A stretch of 64,000 bases of DNA from the NCBI RefSeq assembly GCF_004339805.1, contig NZ_SLUI01000015.1:1-64000 (forward strand). The letters run 5' to 3'. This document shows positions 20,037 to 27,939 of the stretch, piece after piece. Under the pieces are notes generated by a model, which was given only the letters and a program-made list of their open reading frames with translations, did not search any database and was not told the DNA's origin. The translations under genes were made by a program, and so were the position numbers. Every line of letters starts with the position of its first letter. Position 1 is the first letter of the stretch. Source of the stretch: Anaerospora hongkongensis (GTDB lineage: Bacteria; Bacillota; Negativicutes; Sporomusales; DSM-15969).

Positions 20037-20393
20037 ATGTACAAATTTTCGAAACAGAGTGTGTTACGAAAAAATAAAAATTTCCAAACCGTTTACCGGT
20101 CTGGAAAATCGTATGCTAACAGGCTGGCAGTGCTTTATGTGCTGTTGCAGCCTAAGAGTACTGCCGGCCGTCGGCGTGCAGGCTTTGTTGCCGGTAAGAA
20201 GCTTGGCGGCGCGGTAGTGCGGAATCGGGTTAAACGTTTAATGAAAGAAGTTTACCGTCATACCCAGGATCAGCTGTTAGAAGGCGTTGATCTGGTATTT
20301 GTCGGCAGGCAGGGAATGGTAACAGCTAATTACCAGGCAGCTCACAAAGCACTGCTTGATTTATTTGGCAAGGCGCGCGTACTTAACAAGTAG
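20037..20393 (+). CDS. rnpA: Ribonuclease P protein component
   Basis: A 118-residue basic protein that assists the RNase P RNA in 5' processing of tRNA precursors. The RNR signature is present as [21 protein letters not shown] (about residues 55-75), with the preceding FVAGKK. The start ATG at 20037 follows GGCAGGATG. It lies 78 bases downstream of rpmH and just upstream of yidD. Confidence 0.95.
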   Translation: MYKFSKQSVLRKNKNFQTVYRSGKSYANRLAVLYVLLQPKSTAGRRRAGFVAGKKLGGAVVRNRVKRLMKEVYRHTQDQLLEGVDLVFVGRQGMVTANYQAAHKALLDLFGKARVLNK

Positions 20394-20403
20394 AGGAAGA
20401 CAT

Positions 20404-20613
20404 ATGTTAAAAAAATGCATTCTAATGATGATTATTTTTTATCGCAATTGTATTTCTCCTCTCAAGCCGCCGTCCTGCCGTTTTATTCCTACCTGTTCCG
20501 AATATGCGTTATTGGCAGTGGAAAAGCACGGGGCCGCCAGGGGAACTGTACTGGCAATCAAGAGGATACTCCGTTGCCATCCGTTTCATCCCGGAGGTTA
20601 CGACCCTGTTTAA
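20404..20613 (+). CDS. yidD: Membrane protein insertion efficiency factor YidD
   Basis: A 69-residue protein with the YidD signature [32 protein letters not shown] and the [10 protein letters not shown] end; three conserved cysteines are visible. It is membrane-associated and helps YidC insert proteins. ATG 20404 with AGAGGAAG upstream is chosen; a longer in-frame extension from 20356 would overlap rnpA and lacks similarity. Confidence 0.95.
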   Translation: MLKKCILMMIIFYRNCISPLKPPSCRFIPTCSEYALLAVEKHGAARGTVLAIKRILRCHPFHPGGYDPV

Positions 20614-20653
20614 TATAGTAAGTTGTCTCTACCTTTAAGAGGAGTGATATTTT

Positions 20654-21301
20654 TTGGATTTTTTAAGCGGTATAATGCAGTCGGCCCTGACCTTTTTTTA
20701 TGGGTTAACCAAATCGGTCGGTGTGCCAAGCTATGGTATTGCCATAATTCTTTTGACTATTGCGATAAAATTGATTCTCTATCCGCTAACTGTCAAACAG
20801 GTTAAATCAATGAAGGCTATGCAGGATTTGCAGCCTAAGATGAAAGAGATGCAGGAAAAATACAAAGGTAATCCGGAAAAGCTCCAAAAAGAAATGGCTG
20901 CTTTATATAAGGATGCCGGTGTTAATCCACTCTCAGGCTGTCTGCCGTTGATCGTTCAGATGCCTTTTTTAATTGCCATATTCTTTGCTATCCGTGATTT
21001 CCATTATGAAGAACAGTTTCAAAGCTTCTTATGGATGTCTAACTTAGCTCACCCAGATCCTACGTACATATTACCTGTCCTGTCTGCTGCCACAACTTAT
21101 GTGCAACAGAAACAAACCATGACCGATAATTCGCAGCAGAATAAAATGATGATGATTTTTATGCCGCTGTTTATTGGCTATATCAGTTTGACTTTCCCAG
21201 GCGGATTAGTATTATACTGGGTTGTTTCAAACTTATTCCAAATTGCCCAACAGTGGTGGATGTACCGTAAACCGGCGGAAACTGTAGGGGAGGCTCGCTA
21301 A
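20654..21301 (+). CDS. yidC: Membrane protein insertase YidC
   Basis: A 215-residue insertase of the Oxa1/YidC/SpoIIIJ family, short form. The hydrophobic core shows GIAIILLTIAIKLILYPLTVKQVKSM near residues 25-50, then the cytoplasmic coiled hairpin (QDLQPKMKEMQEKYKGNPEKLQKEMAALYK), then GCLPLIVQMPFLIAIFF and the C-terminal FPGGLVLYWVVSNLFQI. There is no lipobox, unlike Bacillus SpoIIIJ. The start is TTG at 20654 behind GAGGAGTG. A role in sporulation beside general insertion is possible but not shown by sequence. Confidence 0.95.
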   Translation: MDFLSGIMQSALTFFYGLTKSVGVPSYGIAIILLTIAIKLILYPLTVKQVKSMKAMQDLQPKMKEMQEKYKGNPEKLQKEMAALYKDAGVNPLSGCLPLIVQMPFLIAIFFAIRDFHYEEQFQSFLWMSNLAHPDPTYILPVLSAATTYVQQKQTMTDNSQQNKMMMIFMPLFIGYISLTFPGGLVLYWVVSNLFQIAQQWWMYRKPAETVGEAR

Positions 21302-21305
21302 ATCC

Positions 21306-21929
21306 ATGAATGTCGTGGAAAAATCAGCAAAATCGATTGATGAAGCGGTAGAGCAGGCATTAAGTGAATTGGGATTAAAACCGGAACAGGTTGAGGTAGA
21401 AGTTTTAGAACAGCCTGCAAAAGCATTATTTGGTTTTATCGGCGGCCGTATGGCCAAAGTGCGTGTTACTGCCAGACAAATTGATCCGGTAGAAGTAGCC
21501 AATGAGTTTTTAAAGCAAATTTTTACTACCATGAAAATCACTGTTTCAGTAGAGCAAATAACTACTGAAGATCATGTACTGTTCAATTTGCGCGGCAATG
21601 ATTTGGGCGTGCTGATTGGAAAACATGGACAAACACTGGATGCACTACAGTATTTGGTCAATCTTGCGGCAAACAGGGATTCTGCTGAACGCGTTAGGGT
21701 TCTGCTGGATGTTGAGGATTATCGCAAGCGCCGTGCCGATACGCTGACGCAGCTTGCTCTTCGTTTAGCTGATAAAGTAAAGCGGCGTGGGGAAAAAGTA
21801 GTTCTTGAGCCGATGAGTTCTCATGAGCGGAAAATTATTCATATGGCATTGCAGAATGATCATCGCATTGCCACGTATAGTGAAGGGGAAGATCCTTTCC
21901 GCAAAGTTGTTATTGCATTAAAAAGATAA
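21306..21929 (+). CDS. jag: RNA-binding protein Jag/KhpB
   Basis: A 207-residue protein of three parts: a Jag_N domain (VEKSAKSIDEAVEQALSELGL), a KH domain (GVLIGKHGQTLDALQYLVN near 105) and an R3H domain (EPMSSHERKIIHMAL near 175). KhpB with KhpA binds many transcripts and influences cell elongation and sporulation in Gram-positives. It starts 4 bases after yidC, so it is the last gene of the rpmH operon. Confidence 0.95.
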   Translation: MNVVEKSAKSIDEAVEQALSELGLKPEQVEVEVLEQPAKALFGFIGGRMAKVRVTARQIDPVEVANEFLKQIFTTMKITVSVEQITTEDHVLFNLRGNDLGVLIGKHGQTLDALQYLVNLAANRDSAERVRVLLDVEDYRKRRADTLTQLALRLADKVKRRGEKVVLEPMSSHERKIIHMALQNDHRIATYSEGEDPFRKVVIALKR

Positions 21930-21969
21930 TGATTTGTGCATGCTAAGGACTAGAATAGTCTTACGGTTA

Positions 21970-21997
21970 AACCCAGTAATGAAAATTACTGGGTTTT
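21970..21997 (+). terminator. Terminator after jag
   Basis: AACCCAGTAAT, GAAA loop, ATTACTGGGTT, then TTT. It closes the rpmH-jag operon 50 bases before mnmE. Confidence 0.85.
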
Positions 21998-22047
21998 TGA
22001 TCTTACCAGATAGGAAGCCTGATAGGGAAGGGTAAAGAGGTGGACAA

Positions 22048-23433
22048 ATGTTTCAGGATGATACAATTAGTGCGGTAGCAACAGCTATTGGTGAAGGTGG
22101 TATTGGGATTATACGGATGAGCGGGCCTGATTCGATATCGATAGCCGATCAGCTGTTTATTGGTACTAGCGGCCTAACAGCAGCTAAGGCCGCTAGCCAT
22201 CATGTGTATTATGGTTCAATTGCCGACCCTGAGTCAGGGCAAAAAATCGATGAGGTACTTCTGATCGTCATGAAGGGGCCTCGCTCATATACAAGAGAAA
22301 ATGTGGTGGAAATTCACTGTCATGGTGGTCCGGTGCCACTGCGCAGAATACTGGAACTTACGCTGCGGTTTGGAGCACGCTTGGCAGAACCAGGGGAATT
22401 CACCAAACGGGCCTTTTTAAATGGCCGTCTTGATCTGGCACAAGCAGAGGCTGTTATTGATATTATCCGTTCCAAAACGGATGCATCATTAAAGCTGGCG
22501 GTGAATCATTTATCCGGCCATTTGTCAGAAGTCGTCCGTAATATCCGTGATAAAGCGTTAGAGATGATTGCTCATTTGGAAGCAGCAATTGATTTTCCTG
22601 AAGATGATATTGAAGAAGTTACTTCCCAGCAGGTGGATGAGCAGCTGGTTCCGCTTATGGCTCAATTGGACCATCTGCTTGCTACAGCACAGACCGGACG
22701 GATTTTGCGGGAAGGATTGCAAACCGTTATTATCGGCAAGCCCAATGTGGGTAAGTCTAGTCTGCTGAATGCGCTGCTCCGCGAAAAGCGCGCGATTGTT
22801 ACTGATATACCCGGTACTACCCGTGATATTATTGAAGAATATGTGAATATCCGGGGCATACCTCTTAAAATTGTGGATACTGCAGGTATCCGTGAAACGG
22901 AGGATGTTGTAGAGCAGCTGGGAGTTCAACGAGCCAGGGAATTTGTTGATAAAGCTGACCTGATTTTATTACTTTTAGATAGCTCACTTCCGCTGGCGGA
23001 AGAAGATAAGCAGGTTTTAGAACTTTTGGCAGGGCGTCAGGCTTTAGTACTAATTAATAAAACCGATTTACCGCAAAAGCTGGATATGCCGGAAATTATG
23101 CAGTATAGTAAGGGATATCAAGTGCTGCGTATTTCCGTCGAAAACGGTACAGGAATTGATGCACTGGAAGAAGCAATTGTCGAGCGGGTATACAGCGGAC
23201 AAGTAACCCAGAGTGAAGGGGCCTTTGTTACTAATGTGAGGCATATTACTGTACTGAGACAAGCCTATCAGCATCTGGCGGAAGCGAGAAATACAATTGC
23301 TGTCAATATGCCGCCTGATTGTATTGTGGTTGATTTACGGGCCGCCTGGGAAAGACTTGGTGAAATTACCGGTGATACGGCAGGAGAAGATTTACTTGAT
23401 CAAATATTCTCCCGTTTTTGTATCGGCAAGTAG
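22048..23433 (+). CDS. mnmE: tRNA modification GTPase MnmE
   Basis: A 461-residue GTPase that, with MnmG, makes the 5-(carboxymethyl)aminomethyl group on wobble U34 of some tRNAs. The N-terminal folate-binding part starts DDTISAVATAIGEGGIGIIRMSG. The G domain has G1 GKPNVGKSSLLNAL near 230, G3 DTAGI near 277 and G4 NKTD near 338. The protein ends in the obligatory CIGK motif. GAGGTGG precedes the ATG. It is followed 21 bases on by mnmG. Confidence 0.97.
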   Translation: MFQDDTISAVATAIGEGGIGIIRMSGPDSISIADQLFIGTSGLTAAKAASHHVYYGSIADPESGQKIDEVLLIVMKGPRSYTRENVVEIHCHGGPVPLRRILELTLRFGARLAEPGEFTKRAFLNGRLDLAQAEAVIDIIRSKTDASLKLAVNHLSGHLSEVVRNIRDKALEMIAHLEAAIDFPEDDIEEVTSQQVDEQLVPLMAQLDHLLATAQTGRILREGLQTVIIGKPNVGKSSLLNALLREKRAIVTDIPGTTRDIIEEYVNIRGIPLKIVDTAGIRETEDVVEQLGVQRAREFVDKADLILLLLDSSLPLAEEDKQVLELLAGRQALVLINKTDLPQKLDMPEIMQYSKGYQVLRISVENGTGIDALEEAIVERVYSGQVTQSEGAFVTNVRHITVLRQAYQHLAEARNTIAVNMPPDCIVVDLRAAWERLGEITGDTAGEDLLDQIFSRFCIGK

Positions 23434-23463
23434 GGAATATGTTCATGAATGTAGGTGGATAGC

Positions 23464-25341
23464 TTGTTTATTGTGGATACATATGATGTTATCGTTGTAG
23501 GGGCCGGTCATTCCGGCTGTGAAGCTGCACTGGCGCCGGCCCGTATGGGATGCCGGACGCTGCTCATTACGCTGAATATGGATAATATTGCTTTGATGCC
23601 TTGTAACCCCGCTGTTGGGGGACCGGCCAAAGGGCATTTAGTACGTGAAATTGATGCATTGGGCGGCCAGATGGGAATTAATACTGATCAAACCTGTATA
23701 CAAGTTCGTATGCTGAATACCGGTAAAGGTCCAGCTGTTCACGCCCTCAGGGCACAGGCTGATAAGTGGTTTTATCAGCATTTAATGAAGGAAACCCTGG
23801 AGAATCAGGATAATTTGGACGTTAAGCAATTAATGGTGGAAAAACTCCTGGTAGAAGATGATGGTGTTGCCGGAATTGTTACCGAGCTGGGTGAAATTTA
23901 TCGCAGCAAGAGCGTTATCCTGGCTACCGGGACATACTTGCGGGGAAAAATTATTGTCGGTGAAACCGTTTATACTGGTGGGCCCAATGGACAGCGGGCT
24001 GCGGAAAAGCTGTCTGCGTCACTAAAAGAAGCGGGAATATCGCTTATGCGGTTTAAAACAGGAACACCTGCCCGTGTTGACAGCCGTACAGTCGATTTTT
24101 CTAAAATGAGTATTCAACCGGGAGATGAAGAAGTTCACAATTTCTCCTTTCTTTCTGAAATTTCTACAAGGGAGCAGATTCCCTGCTGGCTTACGTATAC
24201 TAATGAAGAGACGCATACCATTATTCGCTCTAACTTACACCGGGCTCCTATGTATACCGGTATTATTGAAGGGACAGGTCCTCGCTATTGCCCGTCAATT
24301 GAAGATAAGGTAGTTCGCTTTGCCGATAAGAAAAATCATCAACTCTTCATTGAACCGGAAGGAAGGCATACGAATGAGATGTATGTCCAAGGCATGTCTA
24401 CCAGCTTGCCGATTGATGTACAATATGCTTTTTTGCGCACAATTCCAGGTTTAGAGAATGTTAAAATTATGCGTCCCGGCTACGCTATCGAATATGATTG
24501 CATCGACCCCACCCAGTTGAAGCCGACGCTCGAATTTAAGGCAGTGAGCGGGTTGTTTTCTGCTGGTCAGGCTAATGGCACCTCGGGTTATGAAGAGGCT
24601 GCCGCGCAAGGCCTGGTGGCTGGAATTAATGCTGCTTTATATGTCAGGCAAGCAGAACCATTTGTATTATCCAGAGCAGATGCTTATATCGGTGTCCTGA
24701 TTGATGATCTTGTAACAAAAGGAACTTCTGAGCCTTATCGTATCATGACGTCCCGTGCAGAATACCGTTTAATTCTCCGGCAGGATAATGCTGATTTGCG
24801 TCTTACCGAAATGGGGCGCAAAGTTGGATTGGTCAATGATGAGCGTTACAGGCGTTTTAGTGAGAAGAAACAGGCTATTGAGGAAACACTAATTTATTTA
24901 AAAGAAAAAATGATAACACCTACAGTAGAAAATCAGGCAAAGTTATCCGAGCTTGGCTCGTCAGAGCTCCGCACCGGGATGAATTTGTATGATTTATTAC
25001 GCCGCACAGAGCTGACCTATGAGTTGCTGCAGAGTAAGTTTGAAATGCCTGATGTGCCGCCAGCAGTCAAAGAGCAAATCGAGATTGTTGTTAAATATGA
25101 AGGCTATATTAAAAAGCAGATTGATCAGGTCGAGCGGGCGCAGAAATTGGAGACAAAGCTTTTGCCTGATGAGATTGACTATATGCAGATTCAGGGGCTT
25201 TCGCTGGAAGCACGGCAAAAGCTTACTAAGATCAAACCTCGTTCTATTGGTCAAGCTGGGCGTATTTCTGGTGTATCACCAGCTGACGTTTCTATATTAA
25301 TGATCTTTCTTGAACAGCACCGGCGAAAGGAGAACAGCTAG
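23464..25341 (+). CDS. mnmG: tRNA uridine-5-carboxymethylaminomethyl modification enzyme MnmG
   Basis: A 625-residue FAD enzyme that partners MnmE. FAD-binding motif [17 protein letters not shown] lies near residue 5. Conserved blocks [23 protein letters not shown] and the later TGTPARVD and [17 protein letters not shown] are present. The frame opens at GTG 23455, but TTG 23464 is preferred because AGGTGG is five bases ahead of it, and the protein then starts close to the FAD motif as usual. Its stop overlaps the start of rsmG by one base. Confidence 0.96.
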   Translation: MFIVDTYDVIVVGAGHSGCEAALAPARMGCRTLLITLNMDNIALMPCNPAVGGPAKGHLVREIDALGGQMGINTDQTCIQVRMLNTGKGPAVHALRAQADKWFYQHLMKETLENQDNLDVKQLMVEKLLVEDDGVAGIVTELGEIYRSKSVILATGTYLRGKIIVGETVYTGGPNGQRAAEKLSASLKEAGISLMRFKTGTPARVDSRTVDFSKMSIQPGDEEVHNFSFLSEISTREQIPCWLTYTNEETHTIIRSNLHRAPMYTGIIEGTGPRYCPSIEDKVVRFADKKNHQLFIEPEGRHTNEMYVQGMSTSLPIDVQYAFLRTIPGLENVKIMRPGYAIEYDCIDPTQLKPTLEFKAVSGLFSAGQANGTSGYEEAAAQGLVAGINAALYVRQAEPFVLSRADAYIGVLIDDLVTKGTSEPYRIMTSRAEYRLILRQDNADLRLTEMGRKVGLVNDERYRRFSEKKQAIEETLIYLKEKMITPTVENQAKLSELGSSELRTGMNLYDLLRRTELTYELLQSKFEMPDVPPAVKEQIEIVVKYEGYIKKQIDQVERAQKLETKLLPDEIDYMQIQGLSLEARQKLTKIKPRSIGQAGRISGVSPADVSILMIFLEQHRRKENS

Positions 25342-26054
25342 TGTTCACTCTATATTTACAGCAGGCAGCCAGTAATTATGGCATTGCATTGACCCAGGAG
25401 CAGCTGGAAGCCTTTAACCGATATTATCAGCTTTTAGTTGAGTGGAACGAGAAGATGAACTTGACTGCTATTACCGAACCGCAGGAGGTAGCTGTTAAGC
25501 ATATCATTGATTCTTTGTCCTGTTATCATGCTGATTTTTTTCCACCGAAAGCCCGGATAGTAGACGTTGGTACGGGGGCAGGATTTCCCGGCATTCCTTT
25601 AAAAATTTACCGTCCTGATTTACAACTGACACTGGTTGACTCTTTAAATAAGCGGCTGACGTTCTTGCAATGTGTAATAACGGAATTAGGGTTAAAAGAC
25701 GTTACTGTTGTTCATGCCCGGGCAGAAGAAGGTGCGCGTAAAAAAGAACTGCGTGAAAAATATGATGTAGCTCTATCGCGCGCTGTGGCAAGACTGAATG
25801 TGCTAAGTGAATTGTGTTTGCCTTTTGTGGCTGTCGGAGGATGTTTTATTGCTTTAAAGGGAGCTCAGTATGAAGAAGAAGCCAACGAAGCCCGCCAGGC
25901 AATCAGTCTGCTTGGCGGAAAGTTGATTAAGACGCAGCCTGTGAAACTGCCTGGTCTTGATGATAAACGAGCTGTCCTTTATATTCAGAAAGAGAAATCA
26001 ACACCTGGTACATATCCGCGTAAACCGGGAACTCCGGAAAAAAAGCCGCTTTAA
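25341..26054 (+). CDS. rsmG: 16S rRNA (guanine-527-N7)-methyltransferase RsmG
   Basis: A 237-residue SAM-dependent methyltransferase of 16S rRNA G527; loss gives low-level streptomycin resistance in many bacteria. SAM motif I is VDVGTGAGFPGIPLKI near residue 72, and the N-terminal YYQLLVEWNEKMNLTAIT block is typical. The GTG start at 25341 overlaps the mnmG stop, with AAAGGAG upstream. The C-terminus has a basic, Pro-rich tail (TYPRKPGTPEKKPL). Confidence 0.95.
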   Translation: MFTLYLQQAASNYGIALTQEQLEAFNRYYQLLVEWNEKMNLTAITEPQEVAVKHIIDSLSCYHADFFPPKARIVDVGTGAGFPGIPLKIYRPDLQLTLVDSLNKRLTFLQCVITELGLKDVTVVHARAEEGARKKELREKYDVALSRAVARLNVLSELCLPFVAVGGCFIALKGAQYEEEANEARQAISLLGGKLIKTQPVKLPGLDDKRAVLYIQKEKSTPGTYPRKPGTPEKKPL

Positions 26055-26117
26055 ATTAGAGGAAATTCCCAATTTTATGCCGAATAGGAAGATAGATTGT
26101 GGTAAGGCGGTGTTCTC

Positions 26118-27032
26118 ATGAAAAAATTAGCCCGGTTTCTGGGTTTGGGAAATGAGAGAATGGAACAGGACAAGCCGGTGTTAACGCATTTAGAACATAT
26201 AGCCGAAACAGCTGCTGTTATCGAGAGTTGCGTAGAAAATGCGGTAGAAATTCAGACTGTAGCCATTGAAACAATAGTTCCTAATCCATTCCAGCCTCGA
26301 AAGATATTTAATGATGAAGCTTTGCAGGAATTATCTAATTCGATTCGTGAATATGGTATTATTCAGCCATTGCTCGTGCGGCGAACTGATGCCGGATTTG
26401 AGCTGATCGCCGGTGAACGGCGTTTACGGGCGTCTAAGCTTGCCGGTTTAACAGAGGTACCTGTCATTATTCGTGATTTGGATGATAAGGAAATGGCTGA
26501 GCTGGCGATGATTGAAAATCTCCAGCGTGAAGACCTGCATTTCTTAGAGGAAGCGTTAGGTTATCAGACGCTTTTGTACAGTTTTGGGTTAACTCAGGAT
26601 GAATTAGCCCGCAGACTGGGAAAAAGCCAGTCTACGATAGCGAATAAGCTTCGTTTATTAAAACTACCCGGTGATGTACAAACTATTCTTGTCGATGATA
26701 ATCTGACAGAACGGCATGCCCGTTCTTTGCTGAAAATCGAAGATCCTAAAATGCAATTAGAGATCTTGAACAGTGTTCGGGAAAAAGGAATGAATGTACG
26801 GGAAACCGAGAATTATATAGAGGAAGTTTTAGAAGACATTTCCCGGGAAATGGCAAAAAAGAATGCTCCGAAGCAAAATGTCGTCAAAATTATTCGCGAT
26901 GCCCGCATTTTTATTAATACGATTAACAAGGTTGTTTCTGATATCAAAAAATCGGGTTTGAATGTAACAGTAAAACAAGATCAAGATGATGACTATGTTA
27001 CGATTAACCTCAGAATACCAAAACGGAAATAG
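26118..27032 (+). CDS. noc: Nucleoid occlusion protein Noc (ParB family)
   Basis: A 304-residue ParB-like CTPase. After an N-terminal amphipathic stretch (MKKLARFLGLG), which in Bacillus Noc anchors to the membrane, comes the ParB core: PNPFQPRKIF near 55, the GERRLRASKLAGL arginine patch near 98 and ENLQRED near 137. The HTH is TQDELARRLGKSQSTIANKLRLLKLP near 155-180. It inhibits division over the nucleoid. The position after rsmG is that of noc, while soj-spo0J are separate downstream. A perfect Noc-binding site lies inside the gene. A Rho-independent terminator follows. Confidence 0.93.
   Translation: MKKLARFLGLGNERMEQDKPVLTHLEHIAETAAVIESCVENAVEIQTVAIETIVPNPFQPRKIFNDEALQELSNSIREYGIIQPLLVRRTDAGFELIAGERRLRASKLAGLTEVPVIIRDLDDKEMAELAMIENLQREDLHFLEEALGYQTLLYSFGLTQDELARRLGKSQSTIANKLRLLKLPGDVQTILVDDNLTERHARSLLKIEDPKMQLEILNSVREKGMNVRETENYIEEVLEDISREMAKKNAPKQNVVKIIRDARIFINTINKVVSDIKKSGLNVTVKQDQDDDYVTINLRIPKRK
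26838..26851. promoter_or_regulatory. Noc-binding site (NBS) inside noc
   Basis: ATTTCCCGGGAAAT, a perfect 14-bp palindrome identical to the Bacillus NBS consensus, lies in codons for DISREM near residue 242 of noc. Confidence 0.85.
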
Positions 27033-27033
27033 C

Positions 27034-27070
27034 AAAAAAGAAACGCTGCTTTTTGCAGCGTTTCTTTTTT
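27034..27070 (+). terminator. Terminator after noc (bidirectional)
   Basis: AAAAAAGAAACGCTGC, TTTT loop, GCAGCGTTTCTTTTTT. The near-perfect inverted repeat has A and T runs on both sides and also serves the convergent metF. Confidence 0.93.
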
Positions 27071-27078
27071 ATTGTTTT

Positions 27079-27939
27079 TTATAATTGATCAGTAAGTGCC
27101 ACAACTGTTTGAATATCATTTAACGGCATAATATGAACCCCATGAGCGATATTCTTAGTACCTCGCACCAGTTCGGCAGCGATTTCCAGGCCGGCGGCCT
27201 TGCCACCTGCTGCCATACGGTCCATGATTACCGGGGGGATTGTAATTCCCGGAACTTTTTCATGCAGATAAAGTGCCATTTTATGACTCTTTAACGGTAA
27301 TACCCCCATTAAGACGTAAATGGGCAGGTTTTTAACTTTTTCCATAAAGCGTTTGGCAATTTCCAGGTCATAAACAGGCTGAGTTTGCACAAAGCGCGCA
27401 CCTGCGGTTATTTTCGCTGTTAATTTTTCCAGCTCTTTATCCAAATCTTCTGCTCCAGGATTCACTGCTGTACCAATAAAAAAAGAAGTTCCTTTATGCA
27501 GTTCATTACCCATAATATCCTGGCTGTTATTTAGTTTTGCTGCCAGCTCAATTAAACCAGTGGAGTCGGTTTCAAAAACAGCTTTTGCCTGCGGATGATC
27601 ACCTTGCTGCGGATGATCACCCGTAAGAGCAAGGATATTATGAACCCCAAGCGCTGCTGCGCCGAGCAATTCAGCCTGCAAGCCAATAATATTGCGATCA
27701 CGGCAGGTAAGGTGAAAAATTGTCTCCAGGCCCACATCAGCCTGGATAACATGGGACAAGGCAATAGGGCTCATGCGCAGGTTAGCCATAGGGCAGTCTG
27801 CAATGTTAACAGCATCGATCCGGTCTTTAAGCTGTTTAGCTTCAATGATGGTTTTTTCAGCATCGGCACTTTTGGGGGGATCTAGTTCTACGGTTAATGT
27901 AAACCGGCCGGCAGCAAGTTTATTCTGCAATGTACTCAT
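27079..27939 (-). CDS. metF: 5,10-methylenetetrahydrofolate reductase
   Basis: A 286-residue FAD-dependent TIM-barrel enzyme of the MetF family making 5-methyl-THF. Recognisable parts are FTLTVELDPPKSAD (N-terminal strand with the catalytic glutamate), HLTCRDRNIIGLQAELLGAAALGVHNILALTGD near residue 78, and FVQTQPVYDLE near 180. The protein is short, as in anaerobes where MetF may work with other subunits in the Wood-Ljungdahl pathway. Its start overlaps the metH stop by four bases, so it is translated together with metH under the SAM riboswitch. Confidence 0.92.
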   Translation of the reverse strand: MSTLQNKLAAGRFTLTVELDPPKSADAEKTIIEAKQLKDRIDAVNIADCPMANLRMSPIALSHVIQADVGLETIFHLTCRDRNIIGLQAELLGAAALGVHNILALTGDHPQQGDHPQAKAVFETDSTGLIELAAKLNNSQDIMGNELHKGTSFFIGTAVNPGAEDLDKELEKLTAKITAGARFVQTQPVYDLEIAKRFMEKVKNLPIYVLMGVLPLKSHKMALYLHEKVPGITIPPVIMDRMAAGGKAAGLEIAAELVRGTKNIAHGVHIMPLNDIQTVVALTDQL

